Shown in pieces: positions 6,622-12,589 of a DNA stretch of 18,921 nt (positions are counted from its first letter, which is position 1; each line of letters begins with the position of its first letter). The DNA is taken from positions 1 through 18,921 of the forward strand of contig URST01000042.1 in NCBI GenBank assembly GCA_900550585.1, given 5' to 3'. The translations under genes and the position numbers were made by a program. The notes under the pieces are model-generated. The model was given only the letters and a program-made list of their open reading frames with translations. It was not told where the DNA came from and searched no databases. This DNA is from an uncultured Eubacteriales bacterium. Its GTDB lineage: Bacteria; Bacillota; Clostridia; Oscillospirales; Oscillospiraceae.

Positions 6622-7506
6622 GTGCCACAACATAAGTTTATTACAAAGCAACTAATAGATAAAGGTTGGTCAGAAGATAAAAAATACTGTCTTACTGACG
6701 AACAAGGAAAAAGATTTTTGCTTCGTGTTTCTCCGATTGAACAGTATGACAGAAAGAAAAGTGAATATGAACTTATGAGTCAGGTAGCAACTCTCGGTGT
6801 GCCAATGTGCAAACCTTTAGAGTTCGGTACATCTGATGAAGGAGTTTATTCTATTCAAACTTGGATAGATGGCGTTGATGTAGAAGAAAATGTACATAAT
6901 TTAACATGCGAAGAACAATATTCTTATGGTTTTGAAGCGGGAAGAATACTGAAGGAGATTCACAAAATCCCAGCTCCCAAAGGAATAGAAGATTGGGAAA
7001 TTTACTTTAATCGTAAAGCAGACCGCAAAATCAAAATGTATAAAGAATGTCCTATCAAGTACGAAAATGGGCAAGCCTTCATTGATTACATTAATGCTCG
7101 CAGATATTTACTCAGCGGTCGCCCTCGAACTTATCAGCACGGAGATTATCATATCGGCAATATGATGATAGGGAATGATAAGCAACTTTACATTATTGAT
7201 TTTAACAGAAATGACTTTGGAGATCCGTGGGAAGAATTTAACCGCATTGTGTGGTGTGCTCAAGCTGCTCCTTTATTTGCAACCGGAATGGTAAACGGGT
7301 ACTTCGATAATGATGTGCCGGTTCAGTTTTGGGAGTTGCTCGCACTTTATATCAGCAGTAATACTTTATCTTCTGTGCCTTGGGCAATTCCTTTTGGTCA
7401 GAGCAAAATTCAAGTAATGGTAAATCAAGCAAAAGATGTACTAAGTTGGTATGATAATATGACAAAACCCGTTCCAACTTGGTACAAAGAAGTTATAAAC
7501 AAATAA
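6622..7506 (+). CDS. Aminoglycoside phosphotransferase-family (APH/choline-kinase fold) enzyme
   Basis: A 294-residue cytoplasmic kinase-like protein starting at GTG 6622, with AAGGAGGG at 6607-6614. The catalytic loop is HGDYHIGN at residues 173-180, with Asp175 the predicted base. The metal-binding IDF follows, with Asp193, then NRNDFGDPWEEFNRIVW. A small N-terminal lobe (FLLRVSP, where the Lys or Arg of the nucleotide site would lie) precedes them. The family phosphorylates hydroxyls on aminoglycosides, other antibiotics or small metabolites using ATP or GTP. I cannot assign the substrate: the protein does not read as one of the well-known APH(3') or APH(2'') resistance enzymes. The gene is strikingly AT-rich against its surroundings and stands alone behind its own promoter and palindrome, which fits recent transfer. 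Confidence 0.85.
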   Translation: MPQHKFITKQLIDKGWSEDKKYCLTDEQGKRFLLRVSPIEQYDRKKSEYELMSQVATLGVPMCKPLEFGTSDEGVYSIQTWIDGVDVEENVHNLTCEEQYSYGFEAGRILKEIHKIPAPKGIEDWEIYFNRKADRKIKMYKECPIKYENGQAFIDYINARRYLLSGRPRTYQHGDYHIGNMMIGNDKQLYIIDFNRNDFGDPWEEFNRIVWCAQAAPLFATGMVNGYFDNDVPVQFWELLALYISSNTLSSVPWAIPFGQSKIQVMVNQAKDVLSWYDNMTKPVPTWYKEVINK

Positions 7507-7546
7507 TACGAAGCATACGTCACCGAGTCCATAGGGATAGCGAGCA

Positions 7547-7570
7547 TCGGATTGTGACAACACAATCCGA
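7547..7570. repeat. 10-bp perfect hairpin downstream of the phosphotransferase gene
   Basis: TCGGATTGTG (7547-7556), loop ACAA, CACAATCCGA (7561-7570). It lies 41 bases past the stop. No T-run follows on either strand, so a simple intrinsic terminator is doubtful; it may be an islet end or a binding site. Confidence 0.55.
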
Positions 7571-7592
7571 AAAGGAGTCAAATGTAAAGCAG

Positions 7593-7624
7593 TTGGGGCA
7601 CCTTCCTTACGGAGGGTGCCCCAA
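7593..7624. terminator. 14-bp hairpin between the phosphotransferase and tRNA-Pro genes
   Basis: TTGGGGCACCTTCC (7593-7606), loop TTAC, GGAGGGTGCCCCAA (7611-7624), all paired with one G-U. On the plus strand it is followed by a T-rich stretch (GTCTTTCTTCTTT). On the minus strand it starts 17 bases after the tRNA 3' end and has only a poor U-run. It probably ends transcription of one or both genes. Confidence 0.6.
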
Positions 7625-7640
7625 GCGTGTCTTTCTTCTT

Positions 7641-7716
7641 TGGTCGGAGTGGGGGGACTTGAACCCCCGGCCTCTTGGTCCCGAACCAAGCGCGCTACCA
7701 GCTGCGCTACACCCCG
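7641..7716 (-). tRNA. tRNA-Pro, anticodon CGG
   Basis: A complete 76-base cloverleaf on the minus strand with encoded CCA. The acceptor stem CGGGGTG / CACTCCG has one G-U pair. The D stem is GCGC/GCGC, the anticodon stem CTTGG/CCAAG with loop TTCGGGA, and the T stem GGGGG/CCCCC with loop TTCAAGT. The discriminator is A. Anticodon CGG reads the proline codon CCG, which is common in this GC-rich genome. It is transcribed from the consensus promoter at 7728-7756. Confidence 0.97.
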
Positions 7717-7727
7717 TCAGCCGTTCC

Positions 7728-7756
7728 ATTATAGGCGCTATCGCGCCCGCTGTCAA
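7728..7756 (-). promoter_or_regulatory. Perfect-consensus sigma-A promoter of tRNA-Pro
   Basis: On the minus strand TTGACA (7751-7756), exactly 17 bases, TATAAT (7728-7733). All twelve positions match. The spacer contains a GGCGC-TATC-GCGCC inverted repeat (7734-7747). Transcription should begin about five bases before the mature tRNA. Confidence 0.95.
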
Positions 7757-7789
7757 GGAAAATTTCCCGCCTTCCCGCGGTAGTTCGGC

Positions 7790-7818
7790 GTCTATCGCCG
7801 GACAGGCGGGCATACACT
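7790..7818 (+). promoter_or_regulatory. Candidate sigma-E (mother-cell) promoter of the spoIVF-like operon
   Basis: CATACACT at 7811-7818 matches the Bacillus sigma-E -10 consensus (CATACA followed by one variable base and T). A partial -35 (GTCTATC, 7790-7796) lies 14 bases upstream. Transcription would start near 7825, directly before AGGGAGG and the ATG at 7843. In B. subtilis spoIVFAB is known to be transcribed by sigma-E, so site and context agree. The -35 match is weak. Confidence 0.55.
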
Positions 7819-7842
7819 GTGCCGAAAGGGAGGTGCAGCCTC

Positions 7843-8703
7843 ATGTCCCAGCGTTCCACATCCCCGCCCGCCCGCCGCGCGGCCTACCGCGCCCGCGTCC
7901 GCACCGCCGTACAGCGCCGCAGCGGCACGACCCCGCCGCCGCGCCGTGCCGCATCAAAGTCCACGGCCCCGAAGCCCGTCTCGCCGCGGGATAAGCGCCG
8001 CATGCTCCAGCTGCTGTTCAGCGGTATGGTGCTGGTGGTGGCCATCGCCGTCAAGCTCCTGATGCCCGACGTACTGGACCGCTACCGCACCCGCCTGCTG
8101 GATCTGCTGGGCGCGGACACCGACTTCGTGGAGGTATTCTCCGCCGCGGGCCGCGCCTTTTCGGAGGAGGGTGCCATCGGCGGCGCGCTCAACGACGCCT
8201 ACACCGCCGTGTTCGGCCCCTCCGCCCCGTCGGAGGCCCCTGCCCAGACGGCGGCGGTGTACACCCCGGAGGTCCAGCCCGCCAACACAGACCTGCTCCA
8301 GCGGGTGCTGGGCTTCGCCTACGCCCCGCCGGTGACGGGGCAGCTCTCCTCCGGATTCGGCCTGCGCACCGACCCGCTGGCGGGGGGCAGCCGCTTTCAC
8401 TACGGGCTGGACATCGCCGCGGAGGAGGGCGCGGTGGTGTCCGCCTTCGCTGACGGCACCGTCACCGCCGTGGGGGAGAGCAGCGACCTGGGGCGCTACG
8501 TCACCGTGTCCCACCCCAACGGCTATACCACCCTGTATGCACACTGCACCCGTATCACCGCCTCCACCGGGCAGCAGGTGTCCTGCGGCGACCCCATCGC
8601 GGAGGTGGGGGAGACGGGCCGCGCCACCGGCCCCCACCTCCACTTCGAACTGCACTGCGGCAGTACATACCTCAACCCCATCTACTATGTGCCGTTCCGG
8701 TGA
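7843..8703 (+). CDS. spoIVFA: SpoIVFA-like membrane protein with LytM/M23 peptidase domain
   Basis: A 286-residue protein starting at ATG 7843 (AGGGAGG at 7827-7833); the frame is open from 7819 but that start lacks a site. A basic, Pro/Arg-rich N-terminus of about 53 residues is followed by one membrane segment (about 54-74), a linker, and a C-terminal M23 domain. In B. subtilis SpoIVFA holds the SpoIVFB protease in the outer forespore membrane, and its M23 domain is not thought to be catalytic. Here the full metallopeptidase set is present: His186, Asp190, His234, His265 and His267 (HYGLD, YAH, HLH). The assignment rests mainly on the adjacent M50 protease and the following radical-SAM pair. 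A SpoIIQ-type or general cell-wall M23 endopeptidase is the alternative. Confidence 0.75.
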   Translation: MSQRSTSPPARRAAYRARVRTAVQRRSGTTPPPRRAASKSTAPKPVSPRDKRRMLQLLFSGMVLVVAIAVKLLMPDVLDRYRTRLLDLLGADTDFVEVFSAAGRAFSEEGAIGGALNDAYTAVFGPSAPSEAPAQTAAVYTPEVQPANTDLLQRVLGFAYAPPVTGQLSSGFGLRTDPLAGGSRFHYGLDIAAEEGAVVSAFADGTVTAVGESSDLGRYVTVSHPNGYTTLYAHCTRITASTGQQVSCGDPIAEVGETGRATGPHLHFELHCGSTYLNPIYYVPFR

Positions 8704-9316
8704 CCTCACTGTCCGCGTCCGGCCCTCCGCGCTGCTGACGCCGGCTTTTTTTCTGCTGCTCACCGATACCCCCGCGCTGCTGGCGGCGCTGCTGCTGGCC
8801 GCGTTTCTCCACGAGCTGGCCCATTACGCCGTGCTGCGCCTGTGCGGCGTCCGTACCGCCTGCTTTACCCTCACTGGTCTTGGCGCCTCGTTGTACGCCC
8901 CTGAGCTGCACCGCCTGTCCTACGGCGCGGAGCTGCTGAGCGCCGCCGCCGGCCCGCTGATGAACCTGCTTTTGTGGGTGCTGCTGAGTCTTGCCGGACG
9001 GGACGAGCTGTCCCTGTTCGCCGGGGCGCAGATGGTGCTGGGCGTGCTGAACCTGCTGCCCGTCCGTCCCATGGACGGCGGACGCATCCTCTGGCTGCTC
9101 ACCGCTTATCTGACGGAGCCGTACACCGCCGACCGGGTGGCTGCCGCCGTAGGGCTGGCAGCGTCCTCGGCCCTGTTCCTGCTGTGCCTCTGGCTGGTGA
9201 CCACCACCGGCAGCGGCCTTTTTCTGCTGCTGGGCGCTCTGTGGCTGGTGTACCGCAGCCTGCCGCCGGAACTTTTTTTGCCCCGCCGCCTTGCCAAACC
9301 GCCGAAAAGCAGGTAA
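8687..9316 (+). CDS. spoIVFB: SpoIVFB-like M50 intramembrane metalloprotease
   Basis: A 209-residue multi-pass membrane protein of the site-2 protease family. The zinc motif HELAH is at residues 42-46 inside a hydrophobic segment. The third ligand is in NLLPVRPMDGG (Asn122 to Gly132, Asp130), and further hydrophobic segments lie at about 82-104 and 139-180. Spacing and size match B. subtilis SpoIVFB, which cleaves pro-sigma-K in the mother cell. The only start that keeps the N-terminus is ATG 8687, overlapping the SpoIVFA-like gene by 17 bases, so the two are translationally coupled. I see no separate C-terminal CBS domain: the protein ends soon after the last membrane segment with a basic tail. 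Whether its substrate is pro-sigma-K depends on genes outside the window. Confidence 0.82.
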   Translation: MCRSGDLTVRVRPSALLTPAFFLLLTDTPALLAALLLAAFLHELAHYAVLRLCGVRTACFTLTGLGASLYAPELHRLSYGAELLSAAAGPLMNLLLWVLLSLAGRDELSLFAGAQMVLGVLNLLPVRPMDGGRILWLLTAYLTEPYTADRVAAAVGLAASSALFLLCLWLVTTTGSGLFLLLGALWLVYRSLPPELFLPRRLAKPPKSR

Positions 9317-9355
9317 AATAAGCTGTTACTGAAATACACCGCAAGGAGAATCACC

Positions 9356-11188
9356 GTGGATAAACGACTGGAACGCATCCTGCCCCGTGTGCAGAAGCCC
9401 GCCCGCTATGTGGGCGGCGAATACAACGCCGTGCTAAAGGACAAGGCGCAGGTGGACACCCGCATCGCCTTCTGTTTCCCGGACACCTACGAGATCGGCA
9501 TGTCCAATCTGGGTATGCGCATCCTCTACGGCGTCATGAACGAAATGGACGGCGTCTGGTGCGAGCGGGTGTTCGCACCCTGGGGCGACATGGAGGAGGA
9601 ACTGCGCCGGGCGGATATGCCTCTTTTCGCGCTGGAGTCCGGCGACCCCATCACCGACTTTGACATCGTGGCCTTCTCCGTGGGCTATGAGATGGCGTTC
9701 CCCGCCATCCTGAACATGCTGGATCTGGCCCGCATCCCCCTCCACACGGCGGAGCGCACCGGCCTGACGCCGCTGGTCATCGCCGGCGGCACCGCCATGT
9801 ACAATGCCGAGCCGCTGGCCGACTTCATCGACCTTGTCAGCCTCGGCGAGGGGGAGGATGTCACTGTGGAGCTGGTGGAGCTGCACCGCACCGCCCGCCG
9901 GGAGGGCTGGAGCAGACAGCAGTTCCTCCGGGCCGCCGCCGGGCTGGACGGCATCTATGTCCCCAGCCTGTACGACGTGACGTACCACGATGACGGCACC
10001 GTGGCCGCCATCACCCCGCTGGACGGCGCTCCGGCCAGAGTGACCAAGCGCATCGTCCACGATATGGACAAGTCCTATTTCCCCGTAAAGACCATCGTTC
10101 CCAGCACGGAGATCGTGCAGGACCGCGTGACGCTGGAGCTGTTCCGCGGCTGCATCCGCGGCTGCCGCTTCTGTCAGGCGGGCTATGTCTACCGCCCCGT
10201 CCGGAACCGCAGCCGGGACCTGTGCGCCGACTACTGCGTCCGCGCCTGCGACGACACCGGCTATCAGGAGGTGACGCTCTCCAGCCTGTCCACCAGCGAC
10301 TACCCGCCCCTTACCAGCCTGTGCGACGAGCTGGAGCCGTTCTGCGATGAGCGCCACGTCAGCCTGTCCCTGCCGTCCCTGCGGGCGGACAACTTCTCCA
10401 TGGCGCTGATGCAGCGTCTGGCCAAGGGCCGCAAGACGGGACTCACCTTTGCGCCGGAGGCCGGCACCCAGCGCCTGCGGGATGTCATCAACAAGAACGT
10501 GACGCTGGATGACCTGCTGCAAAGCTGCCGCACCGCCTTTGCCGGCGGTTACAGCGCCGTGAAGCTCTACTTCATGCTGGGCCTGCCCACGGAGACGGAC
10601 GAGGATGTGCTGGGCATCGCCGATGTGGCCGCCCGCGTCATGCACGCCTGGCGGGAGAGCGCCCAGAACAAGCAGCGGGGCGTCCGCATCACCGTGTCCA
10701 CCAGCTGGTTCGTCCCCAAGCCCCACACCGCCTTCCAGTGGGAGCCGCAGATATCCAAGCAGGAGTACGAGCGCCGCGTGGCGCTGCTGCGGGAGGCCAT
10801 CAAGACCAAGACTGTCACCTACAACTGGCACGACTCCGACACCAGCTTTCTGGAGGCCGTGCTGGCCCGGGGCGACCGCCGTCTCGGCAAAGTGTTGGAA
10901 ACAGCGTGGCGTAAAGGCGCAAAGCTTGACGCATGGGAGGAGTATTTCTCTCTGGACCGCTGGCTGGAGGCCTTTGACGAGTGCGGTCTTGACCCACATT
11001 TCTACGCCAACCGCACCCGTCCGGAGGACGAGCTGATGCCCTGGAGCATGATCTCCTCCGGCGTCACGGAGAAGTACCTGCTGCGGGAGCGCCATAAGGC
11101 CTACGAGTCCGTGACCACGCCGGACTGCCGCACCCACTGCAACGGCTGCGGCGCCAATCTGCTGGTAGGAGGGACCTGCGATGTCTAA
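9356..11188 (+). CDS. B12-binding-type radical SAM protein, TIGR03960 family
   Basis: A 610-residue protein starting at GTG 9356 with AAGGAG at 9343-9348. The N-terminal third (FPDTYEIGMSNLGMRILYG, AGGTAMYNAEPLADF, SLGEGE) is the B12-binding-like region seen in this family. The radical SAM cluster motif CxxxCxxC is Cys266, Cys270 and Cys273 (CIRGCRFC). A Cys-rich C-terminus (CRTHCNGCG) could bind a further metal or cluster. The family is widespread in Clostridia, is nearly always followed by the DUF2344 partner found here, and has no settled function as far as I know; RNA modification is a common guess because ribosomal genes are often nearby. It follows spoIVFB by 39 bases and overlaps the next gene by eight. 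Confidence 0.9.
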   Translation: MDKRLERILPRVQKPARYVGGEYNAVLKDKAQVDTRIAFCFPDTYEIGMSNLGMRILYGVMNEMDGVWCERVFAPWGDMEEELRRADMPLFALESGDPITDFDIVAFSVGYEMAFPAILNMLDLARIPLHTAERTGLTPLVIAGGTAMYNAEPLADFIDLVSLGEGEDVTVELVELHRTARREGWSRQQFLRAAAGLDGIYVPSLYDVTYHDDGTVAAITPLDGAPARVTKRIVHDMDKSYFPVKTIVPSTEIVQDRVTLELFRGCIRGCRFCQAGYVYRPVRNRSRDLCADYCVRACDDTGYQEVTLSSLSTSDYPPLTSLCDELEPFCDERHVSLSLPSLRADNFSMALMQRLAKGRKTGLTFAPEAGTQRLRDVINKNVTLDDLLQSCRTAFAGGYSAVKLYFMLGLPTETDEDVLGIADVAARVMHAWRESAQNKQRGVRITVSTSWFVPKPHTAFQWEPQISKQEYERRVALLREAIKTKTVTYNWHDSDTSFLEAVLARGDRRLGKVLETAWRKGAKLDAWEEYFSLDRWLEAFDECGLDPHFYANRTRPEDELMPWSMISSGVTEKYLLRERHKAYESVTTPDCRTHCNGCGANLLVGGTCDV

Positions 11189-11843
11189 GCTGCGTCTGTT
11201 ATTTATAAAGGAGGCACAGGCCTCCTACATCTCCCATCTGGACCTGCTGCGCACGTTCCAGCGGGCCTTTCCCCGGACGGAGCTGGATATCAAGCACTCC
11301 CAGGGCTACCACCCCCATCCCATCATCTCCATCGTCCTGCCCCTGCCGGTGGGTCAGTCCAGCGAATGCGAGCTGCTGGACTTTGAGGTGACGCAGGATA
11401 CCGACGGCCGCGGCATCGCGGAGAAGCTGAACACCGGCATGCCCAGCGGCCTGCGGGTGCTGGACTGCTATCCCGCCGTCCGTCCCGTCCGGGACCTGAC
11501 GTACCTCCGGGCCGACCTGACGCTGGAGTACGACGACGGCGTGCCGGAAAACGCCGCCGCCCGCCTGACAGAGCTGCTGGGCCGTCCGGAGCTGGTGATC
11601 CAGAAGCGCACCAAGCGCAAGGAGCTGGCGGATGTTGATATAGCACCTATGATAAAGGAGTTTTCCTTTACAGAGGGGGAGGGCGTCGTCACCGGCACGG
11701 TGACGGTGCTGGCCCAGAATCCCGGTCTGAATCCAAAGCTGCTGGAGAAAGCGGTGGAGCGGTATCTGCCGGAGCTGACCCCGGATTTCCTCAGGGTCCG
11801 CCGCCGCGCCATTCTGGACGCGGAGGGCCGCGACTTCCGCTGA
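11181..11843 (+). CDS. Radical SAM-associated DUF2344 protein, TIGR03936 family
   Basis: A 220-residue soluble protein that overlaps the radical SAM gene by eight bases, with GGAGGGA just before ATG 11181. The opening (LRLLFIKEAQASYISHLDLLRTFQRAF) and KHSQGYHPHPIISIVLPLPVGQSSECELLDFEV are typical of the DUF2344 family, which in many species is either the partner of, or fused to, the TIGR03960 protein. It contains no cluster motif of its own, so a substrate-handling or accessory role is likely but inferred. In many Clostridia the next genes are ribonuclease G and rplU/rpmA. Here the operon ends and rplS follows behind its own promoter. Confidence 0.88.
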   Translation: MSKLRLLFIKEAQASYISHLDLLRTFQRAFPRTELDIKHSQGYHPHPIISIVLPLPVGQSSECELLDFEVTQDTDGRGIAEKLNTGMPSGLRVLDCYPAVRPVRDLTYLRADLTLEYDDGVPENAAARLTELLGRPELVIQKRTKRKELADVDIAPMIKEFSFTEGEGVVTGTVTVLAQNPGLNPKLLEKAVERYLPELTPDFLRVRRRAILDAEGRDFR

Positions 11844-11912
11844 CCGGCGGGCGTCCGCAGTGCCGCCGCCGCGAAGGCTGCCGCAAAAGCCGCAAAAAAT
11901 GTAAAATTCCCC

Positions 11913-11941
11913 TTGCTTTTTCCGAATTTCTGTGCTATTCT
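11913..11941 (+). promoter_or_regulatory. Sigma-A promoter of rplS
   Basis: TTGCTT (11913-11918), 17-base spacer, TATTCT (11936-11941). It leaves a leader of about 95 bases before the rplS start. The rest of 11844-11912 holds only a short GC-rich inverted repeat (11845-11850 with 11863-11868) without a U-run. Confidence 0.7.
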
Positions 11942-11957
11942 ATCATGGCGTAAAAAG

Positions 11958-12021
11958 GGCGGTCCTCTGTCGCCGGTGTTCCGAAAGGTGCGAACACCAC
12001 ATAAACAGCGGCATGAACACC
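11958..12021 (+). promoter_or_regulatory. Candidate L19-type leader RNA with two competing stems
   Basis: The untranslated leader of rplS folds as hairpin GGCG / CGCC (11958-11961 with 11971-11974) and hairpin GGTGTTC / GAACACC (11975-11981 with 11992-11998). A second GAACACC lies at 12015-12021, so the same GGTGTTC can pair with either copy, the second ending ten bases before the Shine-Dalgarno (12031-12036). L19 leaders that bind the protein and shut off translation are known in Firmicutes. Equivalence is inferred, not aligned. Confidence 0.5.
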
Positions 12022-12045
12022 TATATTATCAGGAGGAAAGAATCC

Positions 12046-12384
12046 ATGGATCTCATCAAGGCTCTGAACGAGAAGCAGCTGAAGGAAGTGCCCCAGGTGC
12101 TGGTGGGCGACACCGTCCGCGTGCATGTGAAGGTCAAGGAAGGCGCCCGCGAGCGTATCCAGGTCTTTGAGGGCACTGTCATCGCCAAGAAGCACGGCGG
12201 TATCGAGGAGACCATCACCGTCCGCCGCCTGTCCTACGGCGTCGGCGTGGAGAAGGTGTTCCCCGTCCACTCTCCTTCCATCGAGAAGATCGAGACGGTG
12301 CGTCACGGCTATGTCCGCCGCGCCAAGCTGTACTACCTGCGTGACCGCGTCGGTAAGGCAGCCAAGATCCGCGAGAAGCTGTAA
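12046..12384 (+). CDS. rplS: Large-subunit ribosomal protein L19
   Basis: A 112-residue protein, the usual size for bL19, which sits at the interface of the 30S and 50S subunits. The sequence shows the family pattern throughout: GDTVRVHVKVKEG, RIQVFEGTVIAKK, TVRRLSYGVGVEKVFPVHSPSIEKIE, then RRAKLYYLRDRVGKAAKI at the end. The start is ATG 12046 with AGGAGG at 12031-12036. It has its own promoter, a structured leader and a strong terminator, so it is a single-gene unit. The GTPase RbgA, needed to finish the 50S subunit, is the next gene. Confidence 0.98.
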   Translation: MDLIKALNEKQLKEVPQVLVGDTVRVHVKVKEGARERIQVFEGTVIAKKHGGIEETITVRRLSYGVGVEKVFPVHSPSIEKIETVRHGYVRRAKLYYLRDRVGKAAKIREKL

Positions 12385-12401
12385 GCGATCACCGAGATCA
12401 G

Positions 12402-12430
12402 AAAAGCGCCCACGTCCGTGGGCGCTTTTT
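12402..12430 (+). terminator. Intrinsic terminator of rplS
   Basis: GCGCCCAC (12406-12413), loop GTCC, GTGGGCGC (12418-12425), then T5. AAAA on the left extends the stem. It starts 18 bases after the stop codon. Confidence 0.93.
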
Positions 12431-12446
12431 GCCGTCTTTTTCCCCT

Positions 12447-12475
12447 TTGCAACAGGCGGAAAAATATGTTATACT
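12447..12475 (+). promoter_or_regulatory. Sigma-A promoter of the rbgA operon
   Basis: TTGCAA (12447-12452), 17-base spacer, TATACT (12470-12475). The start site should be near 12482, giving a leader of about 108 bases that holds the repeats described next. Confidence 0.8.
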
Positions 12476-12492
12476 GCTGCAAACTGCTGTAA
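12473..12492 (+). repeat. Tandem 10-bp repeat at the rbgA transcription start
   Basis: ACTGCTGCAA (12473-12482) is followed at once by ACTGCTGTAA (12483-12492), one mismatch in ten. It overlaps the end of the -10 box and the predicted +1, a place where a bound protein would block transcription. Confidence 0.5.
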
Positions 12493-12495
12493 ATG

Positions 12496-12559
12496 CATCA
12501 TGAACGAAAAAACCGGAAATAGATGCTTCATCATGTATGCATGATGTATACATGATGAA
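12496..12559. repeat. Four CATCATG/CATGATG heptamers phased by 11 bp, with a 12-bp inverted repeat
   Basis: CATCATG at 12496 and 12529 and its inverse CATGATG at 12540 and 12551: the start-to-start steps are 33, 11 and 11 bp. Within them TTCATCATGTAT (12527-12538) and ATACATGATGAA (12548-12559) form a perfect 12-bp inverted repeat with a nine-base loop. In RNA this would be a strong leader hairpin 16 bases before the rbgA Shine-Dalgarno; in DNA all sites face one side of the helix. Confidence 0.7.
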
Positions 12560-12589
12560 CGGTAAATTTTACCAGAGGAGGTGTGCGCC

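Larger units (their letters stand above)
6362..7592. other. AT-rich, probably acquired islet next to tRNA-Pro
   Basis: Base composition changes sharply: 6661-6720 has 19 G+C of 60, against 41 of 60 at 8101-8160. The stretch holds one phosphotransferase gene, a terminator-like hairpin, three perfect or near-perfect inverted repeats and one 12-bp direct repeat. It lies on the 3' side of the tRNA-Pro gene, the side where tRNA-directed integration places foreign DNA. I see no integrase, transposase or duplicated tRNA end. The boundaries are approximate and judged by eye; the left part overlaps the -35 region of the permease promoter. Confidence 0.6.

Noticed and set aside
7547..7624. CRISPR or integron attC-like array from the two adjacent hairpins
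   Set aside because: The two hairpins have different sequences, there is no repeated unit with spacers, and no cas or integrase gene is near.
9434..11137. A 567-codon minus-strand open frame opposite the radical SAM gene
   Set aside because: Low-complexity Gly/Ala/His/Val antisense translation. The plus strand has the CxxxCxxC motif and a normal start, so this is a shadow of GC-rich coding DNA.
12500..12544. A 14-codon leader peptide frame before rbgA (ATG to TGA)
   Set aside because: The frame exists and overlaps the repeat hairpin, but it has no Shine-Dalgarno and no run of regulatory codons, so coding use is not supported.
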